64,000 bases of DNA, from the NCBI RefSeq assembly GCF_046292825.1, contig NZ_JBKBQG010000023.1, positions 1 through 64,000 of the forward strand, written 5' to 3'. Shown here in pieces: positions 39,636 through 49,400 of this stretch. The notes under the pieces were generated by a model. That model had not been told where the DNA came from, searched no databases, and saw nothing but the letters and a program-made list of their open reading frames with translations. Within the stretch, counting starts at the first letter, position 1. Every line of letters begins with the position of its first letter. The stretch comes from Salinarimonas sp046292825. GTDB taxonomy: Bacteria; Pseudomonadota; Alphaproteobacteria; Rhizobiales; Beijerinckiaceae. The translations under genes were made by a program, and so were the position numbers.

Positions 39636-42600
39636 GCGGCGCGCGACGAGCGCGCTCCCCCCGAGCGTCCGCGCGCCTCGTCATTCCGCCGCAAGGCGTT
39701 CGGGCGACGGGCGTTCGGGGGACGGGGTTGGGGCTCGCGCCATCCCGAGACGGGGTGCGCGCCCCCCGGCGGCGCCGGCCCCTCCGCTCTGCGCTCGCGG
39801 CGCAGATAGGTGTGGTAGAGCGCGGGCACGCCGATCAGGGTGAGCACCGAGGCGAAGCCGAGGCCGGCCATGATCGTCACCGCCATCGACGCGAAGAAGC
39901 CGTCCCACAGAAGCGGCGCCATGCCGAGGATGGTCGTCGCGGCAGCCAGCGTCACCGGACGCAGGCGCGAGACGGACGCCGCGACGATCGCGTCCGATTG
40001 CGGCAGCGCCTCCTCCGCCTTCAGACGGTCGATCTCCTCGACGAGGACGATCGCGTTCTTGATGAGCATGCCCGAGAGGCTGAGAAGGCCGAGCAGCGCC
40101 GTGAAGCTGAAGGGCAGGCCCGTGACGAGAAGCCCGATCGCGGCGCCCGTCACCGCCATCGGCACGATCGTCCAGATGACGGCCGTCTGGCGGAGCTTGC
40201 CGAACAGGAGCACAGTGATCAGCAGCATGGTGCCGAAGGCGAGCGGCATCTGGCGCGCGAGGCTCGCCTGCGCCTGCGAGGCGCTCTCGAACTCGCCGCC
40301 CCATTCCATGCGATAGCCCGGCGGCAGCGCGAGCGCCTCGATCCCCGCCCGCACCTCGGCGAAGGCTTGCGGCGCGAGCACGCCGGGGATCGCGAAGGCC
40401 TGGACGGAGAGCGTCGGCACGCGGTCGCGGCGATGGACGAGCGTGTCGCGCGCCACCACCTCGAACCCGTCGACCACCTGCGCGAGCGGCACGAAATCGC
40501 CCGCCGCCGGCGCCCAGACGAGCCGATCGAGCAGCGCGCCGTCGCCCGCGACCTCGTCTCGCCGCGGGGTGCGCACGAGGATCGGGATCTGCCGGTCGCG
40601 CTCGCGCACCCGTCCCGCCTCGACGCCGTCGGTCGCGAGTGCGATCGTCTGCGCGACGGCCGCCCGGTCGATGCCGAGCGCCTGGGCGCGGTCGCCCGCA
40701 TGGACGGGCCGGGTGACGAGCTCGCGTTCGCGCCAATCGCTGCGGATCAGCGCGAGCGACGCGCCGTCGCGGACGAGCACGCTCTTGGCCTCCTCCGCGA
40801 TGGCGCGCAGGACGTCCGGGTCCGGGCCGGAGAAGCGGATCTCGACGTCCGCGCTCGTCGGCGGGCCGTAGATGATCTCCTGCACGCGCGTCTCCGCCCA
40901 GGGCAGAGCGTCCTCCGCGAAAGCGGAGAGCGCCGCGCGCAAGGGGGGGATCGCCTCGCGCGAGGCGGCGCGCACGATCAGCTGGCCGAAGGACGGGTCG
41001 GGTTGCGCGGGATCGTAGGTGAGGAGGAAGCGGCTCGTGCCGCGCCCGGCGCTCGTCGTGACGGCGACGACGTCCTCGCGGGCGATGAGCCAATCCTCGA
41101 GGATTTCGAGATCGCGCAGCGTCGCCGCGATGGGTGTTCCTTGAGCGGCCTTGTAGTTCACGTAGAAGAGCGGCGTGTCGGCGGGCGGGAAGAATTGCTG
41201 CTTCACCCCGCCGAAGGCCGCGAATCCCGCCGCCGTGCAGCCGAGGAGGCCGAAGATCGCGAGCCGGCGCCAGCGCAAAGTGCCGCGCACGAGCCCGGCA
41301 TAGGTCCGGAAGACGGCGCCCTCGTACACCGCCCCCTCGTCTGCACCGCCGACTGGGAAGAGCCGCGCGGCAAGCAGCGGCGCGACCGTGACGGCGAGCA
41401 GCCAGGAGAGCATCAGCGAGATCGCGATCACCGCGAAGAGCGAGAACATGAACTCGCCCGACGCGTCCGGAGACAGGCCGATGCCGGCGAACGCCATGAT
41501 GCCGATCACGGTCGCGCCCAGAAGCGGCACCTGCGTGCGGCGCGCGACCTCCGCCGCCGCATCCGCCGCGCGGCGACCTTTTCGCATCTCGACCTGCATG
41601 CCCTCCGCGATCACGATCGCGTTGTCGACGAGCATGCCCATGGCGATGATCAGCGCGCCGAGCGAGATGCGCTCGACCTTGATGTCGAACAAGGCCATGA
41701 AGGCGAAGGTCGCGGTGACCGTCATCAGGAGCGTGCCGCCCACCACGATCGCCGCGCGCCAGCCCATGAAGAGCGCGAGCACGCCGACGACGACGCCGAC
41801 GGACAGAGCGAGGCTCAGGAGAAAGTCGGAATTCGCCTCGTCGACGACGCGGTGCTGCTCGTAGACCGGGTGGATCTCGACGCCGACCGGCAGAAGCGGC
41901 GCGATCTCGGCGAGCCGCGCCTCGACCCGGGCGCCGACATCGACGATGTTCGCCGAGGTGAGCCCCGCGATGGCCAGCGTGAAGGCCTCGACGCCGTCGT
42001 GGCGGATCACGTGTTCGGGCCGCTCGACGCGCCCGCGCGAGATCGCGGCGAGGTCGACGAGGTTGAGCGCGCGCCCCTCGAAGCCGAAGGCGAGATCGGA
42101 GAGCCCCGCGACGTCGTCCTGCGCGCGCGGGCGGTCGATGCGCACCTCGCGCACGCCGTCTCCCGTCGCGCCCGTCGGATCGACCGCGCTCGCGGCGGCG
42201 ATGGCGCCGAGGATCACGTCCGGCGGCACGCCGAGATTGGCGAGCGCGCGCGAGGAGGGCTCGACGAAGATCGCCTCCTCGGGCAGCCCCCCGAGCTCGG
42301 CATTGGCGACGCCCGCCACGGCGAGCATCTCGCGGCGCAGGAAGCTCGCGACCTCGTGGATCTCCGCATCGGAGAAGCCGGGCGCGGTCACCGCGTAGAG
42401 GAGGCCGAAGACGTCGCCGAAGGCGTCGTCGACGATCGGCGCGCGGGCGCCGTCCGGCAGGCGCGGGATCGCGTCCGCGACGCGCCGGCGCAGATGGTCG
42501 AAGACCTGCGGCAGCTCGCTGCCGTCGTAGGTGTCCTTGATCGTGACCGTGATCACGGAGAGGCCGGGCGTGTTGCGGGAGACGACGAAATCGATCTCGT

Positions 42601-42823
42601 CGAGCCTCTGGATCGCGCTCTCGAGGGGTTCGGACACCTCGCGCGCCACCTCGTCGGCGGTGGCGCCCGGATAGGCGGTGATCACGAGGGCGGTCTTCAG
42701 CGTAAAGACCGGGTCCTCGAGCTTGCCGACCGAGAGATAGCCGGCGGCGCCGCCGACGAGGCAGAACAGAGCGAGGAGCCAGGTGTAGAGCGGCCGCTCG
42801 ACGGCGAGGCGTGCGATGCTCAT
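39491..42823 (-). CDS. RND-family efflux permease, C-terminus read into the neighbouring gene
   Basis: The protein has 1,110 residues. The standard RND layout is complete up to about residue 1012 (twelve membrane helices and two large periplasmic loops), ending in ALYHTYLRRERR. A further tail of nearly 100 residues is Arg-, Pro- and Ser-rich with no fold and runs antisense into the last codons of the hybrid kinase. Helix four has VDNAIVIAEG, with Asp-Asn rather than the Asp-Asp pair of AcrB, while the Lys of helix ten is kept (MLIKNAIVLVEE). It works with the adaptor three bases upstream; no outer-membrane factor is encoded nearby. Confidence 0.9.
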   Translation of the reverse strand: MSIARLAVERPLYTWLLALFCLVGGAAGYLSVGKLEDPVFTLKTALVITAYPGATADEVAREVSEPLESAIQRLDEIDFVVSRNTPGLSVITVTIKDTYDGSELPQVFDHLRRRVADAIPRLPDGARAPIVDDAFGDVFGLLYAVTAPGFSDAEIHEVASFLRREMLAVAGVANAELGGLPEEAIFVEPSSRALANLGVPPDVILGAIAAASAVDPTGATGDGVREVRIDRPRAQDDVAGLSDLAFGFEGRALNLVDLAAISRGRVERPEHVIRHDGVEAFTLAIAGLTSANIVDVGARVEARLAEIAPLLPVGVEIHPVYEQHRVVDEANSDFLLSLALSVGVVVGVLALFMGWRAAIVVGGTLLMTVTATFAFMALFDIKVERISLGALIIAMGMLVDNAIVIAEGMQVEMRKGRRAADAAAEVARRTQVPLLGATVIGIMAFAGIGLSPDASGEFMFSLFAVIAISLMLSWLLAVTVAPLLAARLFPVGGADEGAVYEGAVFRTYAGLVRGTLRWRRLAIFGLLGCTAAGFAAFGGVKQQFFPPADTPLFYVNYKAAQGTPIAATLRDLEILEDWLIAREDVVAVTTSAGRGTSRFLLTYDPAQPDPSFGQLIVRAASREAIPPLRAALSAFAEDALPWAETRVQEIIYGPPTSADVEIRFSGPDPDVLRAIAEEAKSVLVRDGASLALIRSDWRERELVTRPVHAGDRAQALGIDRAAVAQTIALATDGVEAGRVRERDRQIPILVRTPRRDEVAGDGALLDRLVWAPAAGDFVPLAQVVDGFEVVARDTLVHRRDRVPTLSVQAFAIPGVLAPQAFAEVRAGIEALALPPGYRMEWGGEFESASQAQASLARQMPLAFGTMLLITVLLFGKLRQTAVIWTIVPMAVTGAAIGLLVTGLPFSFTALLGLLSLSGMLIKNAIVLVEEIDRLKAEEALPQSDAIVAASVSRLRPVTLAAATTILGMAPLLWDGFFASMAVTIMAGLGFASVLTLIGVPALYHTYLRRERRAEGPAPPGGAHPVSGWREPQPRPPNARRPNALRRNDEARGRSGGARSSRAAHAPARRRRGLCAARRSAMRAATRSRRSPSRYGFWSTSACPSTVSAAA

Positions 42824-42825
42824 CC

Positions 42826-43923
42826 TCAGCGCTCCTCGACCACGAGCCCGGTCCAGCGGCGAACCGCCTGCCCGTCGCTCACCCGATGCGCGCCCGCCGC
42901 GACGATCTCGACGCCGGGCTCGACGCCCTCGACGAGAAAGCCCGTGCCGGTCTTCGAGCGTACGGTCACGGGCCGGCGGCGCGCGATCGCGGGCTCCTCG
43001 CCTTCGAGGACGAAGAGCGCCGCGTCGCGATTGGGCCCGGAGACGAGCGCGCTCGCGGGCACCGCGATCCCCGGCGCGTCGGCGGGCACGCTCGCGACGA
43101 CGCTCGCGGAGGCGCCCGGCACGAGACGCGGATCGCGGGCGACGGCGTCGGGCAGAGCGAGGGTGACCGTGAAGGTCTGGCCGATCCGGTCCGCTTCCGC
43201 GCGGATCTCGACCAGGGTCAGCGGAACGGGCGCGACGACGCCCGGAAGCTCGGCCACGAAGCGGGCGCGCGCGACGTCGCCGATCTCGGTCAGCAGCCGC
43301 TCGGGCAATTCGAAGACGACGTCGACGCGCGACATGTCGTGCAATCGGAGAACGGCCTGTCCAGGCTCGACGAAGGCGAAGGCCGGCGCCAGGCGCGCGG
43401 CGACGAGGGCGTCGAAGGGGGCGGCGAGCCGCGCATGGCCGAGCGCCTCGCGGGCCTCCTCGAGCGCGAGCGCGGCGAGGTCGCGGGCGGTCGCGGCATC
43501 GTCGGCGCGGGCGCGGGAGGCGGCGTCGCGCTCGGCGAGCGTCGCGGCGCGGGAGAAGTCGCGCTCGGCCTGGGCGAGGGCGAGCTCGGCGCGGGCGACG
43601 GCGCGTTCGAAGGGGGCGGCGTCGAGCTCCGCGAGCGGCGTTCCGGCAGCAAGCCGCGCGCCCTGCGGCGCGTCGAGCGACACGAGCCGTCCGCCGACCT
43701 CGAAGGCGAGGTCGAGCGTGTCGCGTGCGGCGATGCGGCCGAAGAAGCGGCGGGTCGCCTGCGCCGCCGGGGGCTCCAGGACGAGCGTGCGCACGGCGGC
43801 GGGCGGGGGTTCGGCGGCGATGGTCGGCGGCGCTGCGAGCGAGAGCGCGAGCGCGAGGCCCGCAACGGCCGCCGCAGCGGCGGGAAAACCCTGCCTGTCT
43901 TGTCGCATCGCCCTTGGCGTCAT
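42826..43923 (-). CDS. RND efflux periplasmic adaptor (membrane fusion protein)
   Basis: The product has 365 residues. An N-terminal export signal (about 1-35, Ala/Leu-rich) precedes a short lipoyl-like region with GGRLVSLDAPQGARLAAGTP, a short hairpin (ERAVARAELALAQAERDFSR), then beta-barrel and membrane-proximal domains (AVPASALVSGP). It links the inner-membrane pump to an outer-membrane channel. The ATG used is nine bases after AGGGG; another in-frame ATG lies nine bases upstream. Operators for the divergent TetR regulator lie directly upstream. Confidence 0.88.
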   Translation of the reverse strand: MTPRAMRQDRQGFPAAAAAVAGLALALSLAAPPTIAAEPPPAAVRTLVLEPPAAQATRRFFGRIAARDTLDLAFEVGGRLVSLDAPQGARLAAGTPLAELDAAPFERAVARAELALAQAERDFSRAATLAERDAASRARADDAATARDLAALALEEAREALGHARLAAPFDALVAARLAPAFAFVEPGQAVLRLHDMSRVDVVFELPERLLTEIGDVARARFVAELPGVVAPVPLTLVEIRAEADRIGQTFTVTLALPDAVARDPRLVPGASASVVASVPADAPGIAVPASALVSGPNRDAALFVLEGEEPAIARRRPVTVRSKTGTGFLVEGVEPGVEIVAAGAHRVSDGQAVRRWTGLVVEER

Positions 43924-43959
43924 GGCGCCCATCCCCTATCTTGCGAGGAAAACCAGCCC

Positions 43960-43973
43960 CTACCGATCGGTAG
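43960..43973. promoter_or_regulatory. Perfect 14-bp palindrome, likely TetR operator 1
   Basis: CTACCGATCGGTAG equals its own reverse complement. It lies between the divergent adaptor and TetR genes and has the inverted ACCG...CGGT core typical of TetR-family operators. A related second site begins 19 bases further on, on the same DNA face region. Confidence 0.7.
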
Positions 43974-43978
43974 GGAGG

Positions 43979-43992
43979 CTACCGGTCGGCAG
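43979..43992. promoter_or_regulatory. Imperfect palindrome, likely TetR operator 2
   Basis: CTACCGGTCGGCAG repeats the first operator with changes; two of the seven pairs do not match. The two sites are separated by five bases and could bind two dimers. Binding would block both the TetR gene and the efflux operon. Confidence 0.6.
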
Positions 43993-44008
43993 GGAGGTAG
44001 AGCCGCTG

Positions 44009-44638
44009 ATGAACGCGTCAAGCGGGACGAGCGACGGAAATTTCGATCGGCGTGCCGAGATCGTCCGGGTCGCGACGGCCCTGTTCCTGGAGAAGGGCTA
44101 CGCCGCGGCGTCCCTGAGCCGGATCGCCGAGGAGGTCGGCATCCGCAAAGCGAGCCTCTACCATCATTTCCCGAGCAAGGAGGCGCTGTTCGTCGCGTGC
44201 GCGACCGACGGCTTCGAGGAGGCGGTGGTGGCGCTCGCGGCGATCCGCGAAGACCCGTCGCTCACCGACGAAGAGCGCCTGCGCCGGGCGATCGCGCAGC
44301 TCTACGTGATCAATGTCGATTCCAACACGGGCCGCATGTCGCCGCTGATCGCCGAAGTCTCGCTCCGCTTCCCCGAGGTCGCGCGCGCCTTCCGCAAGGA
44401 ATTCATCGAGCGCCAGCACGCGATCCTGATGGAGATCCTCGATCGCGGCGTCGCGCGCGGTTCCTTCGCCGCGCACGACCGGCTCGGGGTCGAGCACGTG
44501 ATCTTCGGCCCCGTCGTCAATCTCTGCTTGTCGCGGCAGATGTTCGCGCCCTGCGAGGATCTCGAGGATTGGCTGCCGGTCGAGCGCATCCGCGACAGCC
44601 ATTGCGACATGGTCCTGCGGCTGGTGCGCGCCGGGTGA
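44009..44638 (+). CDS. TetR/AcrR regulator of the divergent RND pump
   Basis: The protein has 209 residues. The N-terminal DNA-binding domain includes ATALFLEKGYAAASLSRIAE and the recognition helix VGIRKASLYHHFPSKEALF. The C-terminal half (from about 60) is helical and matches the TetR_C group with an ERQHAILMEILDRGVARGSF segment. It is divergent from the adaptor and permease, with two operators in between, so repression of the pump and of its own gene is the natural reading. The ligand is not known. Confidence 0.9.
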   Translation: MNASSGTSDGNFDRRAEIVRVATALFLEKGYAAASLSRIAEEVGIRKASLYHHFPSKEALFVACATDGFEEAVVALAAIREDPSLTDEERLRRAIAQLYVINVDSNTGRMSPLIAEVSLRFPEVARAFRKEFIERQHAILMEILDRGVARGSFAAHDRLGVEHVIFGPVVNLCLSRQMFAPCEDLEDWLPVERIRDSHCDMVLRLVRAG

Positions 44639-44665
44639 GCGGAAACGCGCTGGACGTCCCTTAGG

Positions 44666-45220
44666 TCAGTCCCCGAGCCGCGCCTTCAGCGCCCGCGCCG
44701 CGCCGGCGGCCTCCGCCTCGGTCAGGATGTCGAGGCCGAGGATCTCGAGGCTGCGGATGCCGTGCATGGCGAGGAAGGCGGCGGTGGCGAAATCGGGGTC
44801 GTCGGCATTGGCGCGGATCGCGTCGAGAAAGGCGCGCTCGCTGCGGCGGATCGGGTCGAGGATGCTCGGATTCTCGATGAGCGCCGCGACGAGCCCGCAG
44901 CTCGGCGGCGCCTTGGCGATGCGCTCGGCCATGAAGGCGTCGAGATAGGCGGCGATCACGCCGTCGGGACGTCGGCTCGCCTCCTCGGGGCGCAGAGCCG
45001 CCTCGAAGCGGGCGAGATAGAGCTCGACGAGCCCCTCCATCAGCTTGGCCTTGTTGGGGAAGTGGTACAGGAGCCCGCCCTTGGAGACGCCGGCGCGCGC
45101 CGCGACCGCCTCGAGCGAGAGGCTCGCGGGCCCCGTTTCCTGTGCGAGCGCTTCGGCCGCGGAAAGGATGCGATCGCGCGTGTCGGGCGCAGGGCCGGCC
45201 GTGCGTCGTTCGTTCGTCAT
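44666..45220 (-). CDS. TetR/AcrR regulator of the second RND pump
   Basis: The protein has 184 residues. The helix-turn-helix is LEAVAARAGVSKGGLLYHFPNK, of the GLLYHF type. The C-terminal domain has the segment GVIAAYLDAFMAERIAKAPP and a late AFLAMHGIRSLEILGLDIL, a pattern seen in regulators of RND pumps. AAGGAG precedes the start. It is divergent from the adaptor gene, and a perfect palindrome lies between them. It converges with the other TetR gene, leaving only 27 bases between their stop codons. Confidence 0.9.
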   Translation of the reverse strand: MTNERRTAGPAPDTRDRILSAAEALAQETGPASLSLEAVAARAGVSKGGLLYHFPNKAKLMEGLVELYLARFEAALRPEEASRRPDGVIAAYLDAFMAERIAKAPPSCGLVAALIENPSILDPIRRSERAFLDAIRANADDPDFATAAFLAMHGIRSLEILGLDILTEAEAAGAARALKARLGD

Positions 45221-45263
45221 GGGAACGCTCCTTGACATCGGCGCCCTGAGGGTGCACTTCCAA

Positions 45264-45277
45264 ACCGTCCGGACGGT
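45264..45277. promoter_or_regulatory. Perfect 14-bp palindrome, likely operator of the second TetR regulator
   Basis: ACCGTCCGGACGGT is identical to its reverse complement and is flanked by AA and AT, close to the general TetR pattern ACCG-N6-CGGT. It sits between the minus-strand TetR gene and the plus-strand adaptor gene. Its core differs from the operators of the first pump, so the two regulators probably do not cross-bind. Confidence 0.68.
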
Positions 45278-45373
45278 ATAGTCCTTTCGGACCGAGACGC
45301 AAGCGGGGCGGCGGCACAGGCGCCCCGGCCATCGCGTCCAGACATTCTCCGGCAGAGAGAAGAGACCGCTCCG

Positions 45374-46498
45374 ATGATCAAGCGCCTCGTCGCCGCAATC
45401 GTGCTCCTCGCCCTGGTGGGCGGAGGCCTCGTCGGCTTCAACCTGTTTCGCGACCGCATGATCGCGGATTTCTTCGCGAACATGCCCGTCGCCCCCTCTC
45501 CGGTCGCCACCGTCGAGGCGCAGCCCGTCTCCTGGCAGCCGGCGATCGACGCGATCGGGACGGCGAACGCCGCGCAGGGCGTCGATCTCACGGTGGAGGC
45601 CGCCGGCATCGTGCGCGAGATCGCCTTCCGCTCGAACACGCGCGTCGAGGCGGGCGATCTCCTGGTGCGGCTCGACGACACGATCCAGCGCGCGGAGGTC
45701 GAGGCGGCGCGCACGCGCTGGGAGCTCGACGTGCAGAGCCTCGAGCGCGCGCGCGATCTCCAGGCCCGCGGCGCGGGCACCAATGTCGGCGTCGAGACCG
45801 CCGAGAGCGCCGCGCGCGCCTCCGAGGCGCAGCTCGCCCGCGCGCTCGCCGTGCTCGAGCAGCGCACCGTCGTCGCGCCCTTCGCCGGCACGATCGGCCT
45901 GCCCCGCGTCGATCTCGGGCAGTTCCTGTCGCCCGGCACGGCGGTGGCGACGCTCCAGGATCTCGACACGATGCGCGTCGATTTTCTCCTGCCCGAGCAG
46001 GAATTGCCGAACGTCGCCATCGGCCAGCCGGTCCATGTCCGCATCGAGGGCGGGGCGAGCGCCTATGACGGCGAGATCGTCGGCATCGACCCGCGCGTCG
46101 ACCCGTCGAGCCGGCTCTTCGCCGTGCGCGCCTCGATCACGGAGACGCGCGGCACGCTCACGCCCGGCCAGTTCGTGCGCATCGCGATCGACCTGCCGCG
46201 CGAGGACGGCGTCATCGCGCTGCCGCAGACGGCGCTGATCTCGAGCCTCTACGGCGATTTCGTCTATGTCGTGCGCCCCTCCGAGGGCGATCCCGAGCGC
46301 CTCGAGGCGCGGCAGGTCTTCGTCGAGCCGGGCCGCCGCCTCGACGGGCGCGTCGAGATCCGCTCGGGGCTCGAGGCCGGCGCCGTCGTCGTCGCCGCGG
46401 GTCAGAACCGCCTCTCGAACGGGTCGCCCGTCACCCTCTCGCCGACACCCGCCTCCGATCGCTCCCCGATCCAGGCCAGCGAGGCCGCCGCGCAATGA
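45374..46498 (+). CDS. RND efflux periplasmic adaptor
   Basis: The product has 374 residues with an uncleaved N-terminal membrane segment (LVAAIVLLALVGGGLVGFNL). The lipoyl-like domain has VDLTVEAAGIVREIAFRSNT and the matching APFAGTIGLPRVDLGQFL, on either side of a short helical hairpin. The barrel domain ends VAAGQNRLSNGSPVTL. This MexH/CzcB-like adaptor pairs with the AcrB-type permease gene, whose start overlaps its stop by ATGA. Confidence 0.92.
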   Translation: MIKRLVAAIVLLALVGGGLVGFNLFRDRMIADFFANMPVAPSPVATVEAQPVSWQPAIDAIGTANAAQGVDLTVEAAGIVREIAFRSNTRVEAGDLLVRLDDTIQRAEVEAARTRWELDVQSLERARDLQARGAGTNVGVETAESAARASEAQLARALAVLEQRTVVAPFAGTIGLPRVDLGQFLSPGTAVATLQDLDTMRVDFLLPEQELPNVAIGQPVHVRIEGGASAYDGEIVGIDPRVDPSSRLFAVRASITETRGTLTPGQFVRIAIDLPREDGVIALPQTALISSLYGDFVYVVRPSEGDPERLEARQVFVEPGRRLDGRVEIRSGLEAGAVVVAAGQNRLSNGSPVTLSPTPASDRSPIQASEAAAQ

Positions 46499-49400
46499 GC
46501 CCCTCGGACGTCTTCATCAAGCGCCCCGTCCTCTCGACGGTGCTCGGCGCGCTGGTCCTGCTCCTGGGCTTCCAGGGGCTGTTCTCGCTGCAGACGCGGC
46601 AATATCCGCAGGTCGACGAGACCGTGATCACGATCACGACCGTCTATCCGGGTGCGGCCGCCGACCTGATCCAGGGCTTCGTCACCGCGCCGATCGCGAC
46701 CGCGGTCGCGACCGCGGAGAACGTCGACTACGTCACCACGCAGTCGCGTCCCTCCGCCTCCGTCGTGACGGTGAACATGCGGCTCGGGTCGAACCCGGAC
46801 GCGGCGCTCACCGAGATCATGTCCAAGGTCCAGGAGGTGCGCAGCCGCCTGCCGCAGGACGCGCAGGACCCGAGCATCGTCAAGGGCACGGGCATGACCT
46901 TCGCGACGATGTATCTCGCGGTCCAGAACCCGCAGATGACCCCGACGCAGGTGACGGAATACATCGAGCGCGTCATTCGCCCGCGCATGTCGACGATTCC
47001 CGGCGTCGCCGAGAGCCAGGTGCTCGGCGGGCAGAAATTCGCCATGCGCGTCTGGATCGACCCCGTGCGCCTCGCCGCCCGCGGCCTGACCGCCGCCGAG
47101 GTGCGCACGGCGATCAACGCCTCGAGCTTCCTCGCCGCGCCCGGCCGCACCCGCAACGAGCTCGTCACCTACGCGATCGCGATGGATTCGACGCTGCAGA
47201 GCCCCGAGAGCTTCGGCGCGCTCGCGATCTCCGGCTCCGGCGACGGGGTCGTGCGGCTGCGCGACGTCGCGCGCATCGAACTCGCCGCGGAATCGACCGA
47301 CACCATCGTCGAGTTCGACGGCCGGCCCGGCACCTTCATCGGCGTGTTCCCGACGCCGGGCGCGAACCCCCTCGACATGGCCGCCGCCGTCGTCGCCGAG
47401 CTGCCCGCCATCCAGGCGAGCCTGCCGGAGGGCATGACGATGACGCTCATGTACGATTCGACCGAGCAGATCGCCGCCTCGATTCGGGAGGTGTTCCGCA
47501 CCATCGTCGAGGCGACTGTGATCGTCGCCCTCGTCATCCTCCTCTTCCTCGGCTCGTTCCGCTCGGTCGCGATGCCGCTCGTCGCGATCCCGCTCTCGCT
47601 CGTCGGCGTGCTCTTCGTCCTCTTCCTGATGGGCTATTCGATCAACCTCCTGACGCTGCTCGCGATGGTGCTCGCGATCGGGCTCGTCGTCGACGACGCG
47701 ATCATCGTCGTCGAGAACGTGCAGCGTCACATCGAGGAGGGCATGAGCCCGCGCGGGGCGGCCTTCGTCGCGATGAAGGAGCTGTTCACGCCGATCATCG
47801 CCATGATGCTCACGCTGGTGGCGGTGTTCACGCCGCTCTTCTTCACCGGCGGGCTCACCGGCGCCTTGTTCCGCGAATTCGCGGTGACGCTCGCGGGCGC
47901 CGTGTTCATCTCGGGCATCGTCGCCCTGACGATCTCGCCGATGATGGCCGCGCGCGTCCTCAAGGGGGGAGAGCCCGGCCGCTTCCAGCGCGCCGTCGAC
48001 CGCTCCTTCACCCGGCTCGAGGGCTGGTACGAGCGCCGCGTCGCGGGCTCCTTCCGGGTGAAGCCGGTCACGATCCTGATCGTCGTCGTGCTCACCGCGC
48101 TGACCGGCTGGCTCTTCACCAAGACCTCGAGCGAGCTCGCGCCCGAGGAGGACGTCGGCGCGCTCTTCGCCATCGTCAACGCCCCCGCCTACGCCACGTC
48201 GGACTACACCCGCCGCTACGTCGAGGAGATCCGCGACCGCACGCAGGACCTGCCGGAGCTCTCGGCGAGCTTCTCCGTCGTCGGCTTCGGCGGCGGCACG
48301 AATTCCGGCATCGCGTTGTGGGCCTTCGAAGACTGGGCGCAGCGCGACCGCTCGCAGAAGGAGATCCAGGGCGATCTCCAGGCGCGCATCGCCCCGGTCG
48401 ACGGCGTCCAGGCCTTCGTCTTCTCGCCGCCCTCGCTGCCGGGCGCCGGCGGCGGGCTGCCGATCTCCCTCGTCCTCCAGACGACGGGCGACCCCGCACG
48501 CGTCTACGAGGTCGCCGAGCGCATCCGTCAGGAGGCGCAGGCGTCAGGGCGCTTCATCGTCGTCCAGAACTCGATGTCCTACGACACGACGCAGGTCGTC
48601 GTGAGCATCGACCGCGACCGCGCGGCGGCGCTCAACGTGCCGCCGAGCCAGATCGGCGCGACGCTCGGCCTCCTCGTCGGCGGGGGCGCAATCGGGCAGT
48701 TCGACCGCGATTCGAACTCCTACGACGTGATCATGCAGGTGCCGGCCGAGTTCCGGGACAATCCCGAGCGGCTCGGGCGCTTCTACCTGCGCTCGACGAC
48801 GGGCGACATGGTGCCGCTCTCGGCCGTCGTGCGCATCGACACCCGCGCCGCGCCGGCCGCGATCGAGCAATTCGACCAGCTCAACTCGGCGACGATCACC
48901 GCGCTGCCGCTGCCGGGCGTCTCGACGGGCGACGGCCTCGCGCTCATCGAGGAGATCGCGCGCCCGCTCCTGCCGGACGGGTTCTTCGTCGACTACGCCG
49001 CGCAATCGCGCCTGGAGGTGAGCGAGGGTAACACGATCGTGATCGCCTTCGCCCTCGCGATCGTCGTCATCTTCCTCGTGCTCGCGGCGCAGTTCGAGAG
49101 CTTCCGCGACCCCTTCGTGATCCTGATGTCGGTGCCGCTCTCGATCTTCGGCGTGATCGTGCCGCTCAATCTCGGCCTCTCGACGCTCAACATCTACACG
49201 CAGGTGGGGATGATCACGCTGATCGGTCTGATCACGAAGCACGGCATCCTGCTCGTCGAATTCGCCAACCAGATGCGGCGCGAGCGCGGGATGACCCGCG
49301 AGGAGGGCATGATCGCGGCCGCGCGGTTGCGCCTGCGGCCGATCCTGATGACGACGGCGGCGACCGCGATCGGCGTCGTGCCTCTGATGACGGCGGACGG

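Noticed and set aside
39681..41093. Alternative minus-strand frame with a stop at 39681 as the true end of the RND permease through a frameshift
   Set aside because: The permease motifs remain in the main frame up to the last membrane helix, and the alternative frame shows only shadow sequence over that part. A frameshift after residue 1012 cannot be shown without a second sequence.
37850..44638. Plus-strand open frame of 2,262 codons across the hybrid kinase and the RND genes
   Set aside because: It is out of frame with the kinase and antisense to the RND adaptor and permease. Only its last 210 codons are real (the TetR gene starting at 44009).
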